A DNA stretch of 45,527 bases from Erwinia oleae (lineage in GTDB: Bacteria > Pseudomonadota > Gammaproteobacteria > Enterobacterales > Enterobacteriaceae). The notes under the pieces were generated by a model. The model had not been told where the DNA came from. It was given only the letters and a program-made list of their open reading frames with translations, and made no database searches. The stretch lies in assembly GCF_000770305.1 (NCBI RefSeq), contig NZ_JNVB01000032.1, positions 1-45,527 on the forward strand. The letters are read 5' to 3'. Positions 43,191-45,527 of the stretch are shown piece after piece (positions within the stretch are counted from its first letter, which is position 1; every line of letters begins with the position of its first letter). Both the position numbers and the translations under genes were made by a program.

Positions 43191-44228
43191 ATGGAGATGA
43201 GTAGCCTTTACCAACGTTATCAGGCGCTGAAGGCAGAGCAGCCGAAAACATATGCCCGCGACCTCGCTGGTCTGCTTGGCGTCAGTGAAGCGGAGCTGAC
43301 CCAGGCCCGCACTCAGGATGATGCGGTGGCGCTGAGGCCTGATTTCACCGCACTGTTACCGGCGCTGGAAGCGGTGGGCGAAACGAAATCCATTACCCGC
43401 AACGCGTATGCCGTGCATGAGCAGGTAGGACGTTATGAAAACTTACATCTGGGCGGACATGCCGGGCTGATCCTTAACCCACGCGCGCTGGACCAGCGCA
43501 TTTTCCCTTCGCAATGGAAAAGTGTGTTTGCGCTGCTGGAGAAAACCGCGCGCGGCGATCGCCACAGCATTCAGATTTTCGATGCACACGGTGACGCCGT
43601 CCTGAAAATTTACGCCACGCCAGAAACCAATATGGCGGCCTGGCAGGCGCTGCTGGCAGCGTTCTCCGTCAAAGAGGCTTCTGCGCTGGCAGTGAGCCCG
43701 GCCCTGCCGGTGACGTATAACGAGCAGCCTGACCCCGCGTTGATTGAACAAGAATGGCACGCCATGACTGACGTACACCAGTTCTTCGGCCTGTTAAAGC
43801 GTCATAATATCTCCCGACAGCAGGCATTTCGCGCTGTTGCCAGCGATCTGGCGCAGAAAGTGGATAACAGCGCGCTGAGCGAGCTGCTGAAGCTGGCACA
43901 AAACGATGGCAATGAGATCATGATCTTCATTGGCAACCGTGGTTGCGTGCAGATCTTCACTGGCGTGGTGGAGAAGCTGATGCCGATGGAGAACTGGCTG
44001 AACATTTTCAACGCAACGTTCACCCTGCATCTGATGGAAGATACCATCGCCGAGAGTTGGATAACCCGCAAATCAACGGCTAACGGTACGGTGACCAGCC
44101 TGGAACTCTTTGCTGCCGACGGTACGCAGATTGCCCAGTTGTACGGTCAGCGCACCGAAGGTGAACCGGAACAGGCCCGCTGGCGCGAACAGATTGCCAT
44201 GCTGACAGGCGAAGGAGCTGCCGCATGA
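43191..44228 (+). CDS. hmuS: Heme-degrading / heme-transfer factor HmuS (HemS/ChuS family)
   Basis: The 345-aa cytoplasmic protein is built of two similar halves, as in HemS/ChuS: residues about 1-170 (YQALKAEQPKTYARDLAGLL, YENLHLGGHAGLILNPRALD) and about 180-345 (FFGLLKRHNISRQQAFRAVA, IFIGNRGCVQIFTGVVEKL). It receives imported heme and releases iron. AGGAG is 5 bases before ATG 43191; the in-frame ATG at 43197 is possible. Stop overlaps hmuT. Confidence 0.94.
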   Translation: MEMSSLYQRYQALKAEQPKTYARDLAGLLGVSEAELTQARTQDDAVALRPDFTALLPALEAVGETKSITRNAYAVHEQVGRYENLHLGGHAGLILNPRALDQRIFPSQWKSVFALLEKTARGDRHSIQIFDAHGDAVLKIYATPETNMAAWQALLAAFSVKEASALAVSPALPVTYNEQPDPALIEQEWHAMTDVHQFFGLLKRHNISRQQAFRAVASDLAQKVDNSALSELLKLAQNDGNEIMIFIGNRGCVQIFTGVVEKLMPMENWLNIFNATFTLHLMEDTIAESWITRKSTANGTVTSLELFAADGTQIAQLYGQRTEGEPEQARWREQIAMLTGEGAAA

Positions 44229-45043
44229 AAGCGTGGCTGATAGCATTGCTGACGCTGCCTTTTTCGCTGATGGCGGAACAGCGTATAGTCTCAATTGGCG
44301 GCGACGTGACGGAAATCATCTACGCGCTGGATGCGCAACAAAGCCTGGTGGCGCGTGATTCCACCAGCCAGAAGCCTGCCGTGGCCATCAAACTGCCCGA
44401 CGTTGGGTATATGCGCCAACTGAATGCGGAAGGGATCCTGGCGATGAAGCCCACACTGGTGATTGCCAGTGAGCTGGCTAAACCGTCGATTGCACTACAG
44501 CAGATTGAGCAGGCTGGCGTAAAGGTGGTGACGGTGACGGGGGAACCTTCACTGAGCGCCATCCATCAGAAAATTGCCACCATCGCCCGCACGCTGCACC
44601 GTGAAGAGCAGGGCAAATCTCTTGAAGCCAAAATTGACAGCCAGCTGACCGGCGCGTCGAGCAAGCCGCTGCCGGTTAAGGTGCTTTATATCCTTAATCA
44701 CTCCGGTATGAAGGCGATGGCCGCCGGAACGGATACCGCCGCAGATGGTGCGATCCGCAGCGCAGGTTTGCAGAACGCCATGGGTAACATTCGACACTAT
44801 CAGGCGCTGACTCAGGAAGGCATTGTGGCGAGCGCCCCGCAGCTGGTGGTAATTGGCGAGGATGGGCTGAAGGCGATGGGTGACGAAAATAAAATCTGGC
44901 AGTTGCCTGGTCTGGCGCTGACGCCGGCGGGAAAAACCCGCAGCATGCTGGTGGTGGATGAGATGTCGCTGCTGGCCTTTGGCCTACAGACCCCGGGCGC
45001 AATTGCCAAACTGCGCAAAGCAGCGGAAGCCGTAGCGCAATGA
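44225..45043 (+). CDS. hmuT: Periplasmic heme-binding protein HmuT
   Basis: The 272-aa BtuF-type substrate-binding protein has a signal peptide (MKAWLIALLTLPFSLMA) and the class III fold (RIVSIGGDVTEIIYALDAQ, LVARDSTSQKPAVAIKLPDV with the heme-ligand Tyr following at VGYMRQLNAEGI). It passes heme to the HmuUV importer. ATG 44225 overlaps the hmuS stop (ATGA) and its own stop overlaps hmuU the same way. Confidence 0.94.
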   Translation: MKAWLIALLTLPFSLMAEQRIVSIGGDVTEIIYALDAQQSLVARDSTSQKPAVAIKLPDVGYMRQLNAEGILAMKPTLVIASELAKPSIALQQIEQAGVKVVTVTGEPSLSAIHQKIATIARTLHREEQGKSLEAKIDSQLTGASSKPLPVKVLYILNHSGMKAMAAGTDTAADGAIRSAGLQNAMGNIRHYQALTQEGIVASAPQLVVIGEDGLKAMGDENKIWQLPGLALTPAGKTRSMLVVDEMSLLAFGLQTPGAIAKLRKAAEAVAQ

Positions 45044-45527
45044 AAACGGTGAACGTGCAGCGCGGGTTGCTGGTGATGCTGGTACTGATGCTGGCGATGG
45101 TCGTGTTGGCCGCCAATATCGGCGCGATGCGACTGTCACTGCCTGTTGTCTGGCACGCCCCGTCTGACAGCATGATCCGGAAGATCTGGTGGACTATTCG
45201 TTTGCCGCGCGTTCTCCTGGCCGTGCTGGTGGGCGCCGCGCTGGCGCTCTCCGGCGCAATGATGCAGGGTCTGTTTCGCAACCCTCTGGCCGATCCCGGC
45301 CTGATGGGGATTAGCAGCGGTGCGTCGCTGATGCTGGCCTTTTCCATTGTTATTCCTGTGACGCTGCCCGCCGCGCTGGCGCTGTGGTGGCCGATGCTGG
45401 CCGCTTTTGCGGGCAGTATTGTGGTGACGGCGATCATTTTTATCCTCAGTCGCCACAGCAGCACCACTCTCTCCCGGCTGCTGCTGGCCGGAATTGCCAT
45501 TAACGCTCTTTGCGGTGCGGCGGTTGG
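45040..45527 (+). CDS. hmuU: Heme ABC transporter permease HmuU, 5' part, cut by the right window edge
   Basis: The frame opens at ATG 45040, overlapping the hmuT stop (ATGA), and runs off the window after about 162 codons. It is a FecCD/BtuC-type permease: IRLPRVLLAVLVGAALALSG, MMQGLFRNPLADPGLMGISS (the conserved cytoplasmic EAA-like motif), then LSRLLLAGIAINALCGAAV. It forms the membrane pore of the heme importer with the ATPase HmuV, expected next. Confidence 0.95.
   Translation, partial: MKTVNVQRGLLVMLVLMLAMVVLAANIGAMRLSLPVVWHAPSDSMIRKIWWTIRLPRVLLAVLVGAALALSGAMMQGLFRNPLADPGLMGISSGASLMLAFSIVIPVTLPAALALWWPMLAAFAGSIVVTAIIFILSRHSSTTLSRLLLAGIAINALCGAAV

Overview
The window is chromosomal DNA from a gamma-proteobacterium of the order Enterobacterales. 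Gene content (glyQS, mtlADR-yibL, yiaF, yiaG, wecH, yegTUVW, fhuE, yddG, selC, a heme-uptake operon) is typical of the order. The mix of a Pantoea/Mixta-like high-GC backbone with an hmu heme locus suggests Erwiniaceae, but the genus is inference only. Most housekeeping genes were recognised by recalling E. coli orthologues; no search was run.

Layout. 1-5.0 kb: 5' part of arsB (minus strand, cut by the window edge), a YcaP-type DUF421 membrane protein, the exporter yddG, and fhuE behind a Fur box. 5.0-7.1 kb: a small His-rich membrane protein coupled to an ECF sigma factor, then a secreted lactonase-family beta-propeller on the opposite strand. 7.1-8.4 kb: low-coding, decayed DNA with a possible small RNA. 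8.4-21.0 kb: an accessory type VI secretion (T6SS) effector island: vgrG, a 517-aa TPR-like protein, a 42-aa membrane microprotein, a 1356-aa PAAR-Rhs effector with toxin tip and immunity gene. These are followed by a graveyard and reservoir of partial rhs cores carrying two further toxin tips with their own immunity genes. The island stops 23 bp from the 3' end of the selenocysteine tRNA gene selC. No T6SS structural genes lie in the window, so VgrG/Rhs must use an apparatus encoded elsewhere.

21.1-29.4 kb: an isochorismatase-like hydrolase with a GlxA-type regulator; wecH; then yegW (GntR/HutC regulator) facing yegT-yegU-yegV (nucleoside-type transporter, ADP-ribosylglycohydrolase-like enzyme, PfkB kinase), plus a periplasmic DUF4432 aldose-epimerase-like protein. 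In E. coli wecH lies close to glyQ, so the yeg block looks inserted here. 29.6-40 kb: glyQS, an Rpn-family nuclease gene between two nearly identical terminator hairpins, yiaG, yiaF, and the mannitol operon mtlA-mtlD-mtlR with four CRP-like sites, then yibL. 40.2-45.5 kb: a SelW-like protein and the Fur-controlled heme operon: TonB receptor, hmuS, hmuT and the start of hmuU, cut by the right edge.

The most interesting part is the Rhs array (12.2-21.0 kb). It has three different toxin/immunity pairs, a 760-bp duplication that carries the tail of the first immunity gene fused to rhs core, a fragment of an unrelated rhs lineage, and an uncommon operon make-up (no EagR/DUF1795 chaperone; a TPR-like protein and a microprotein in its place).
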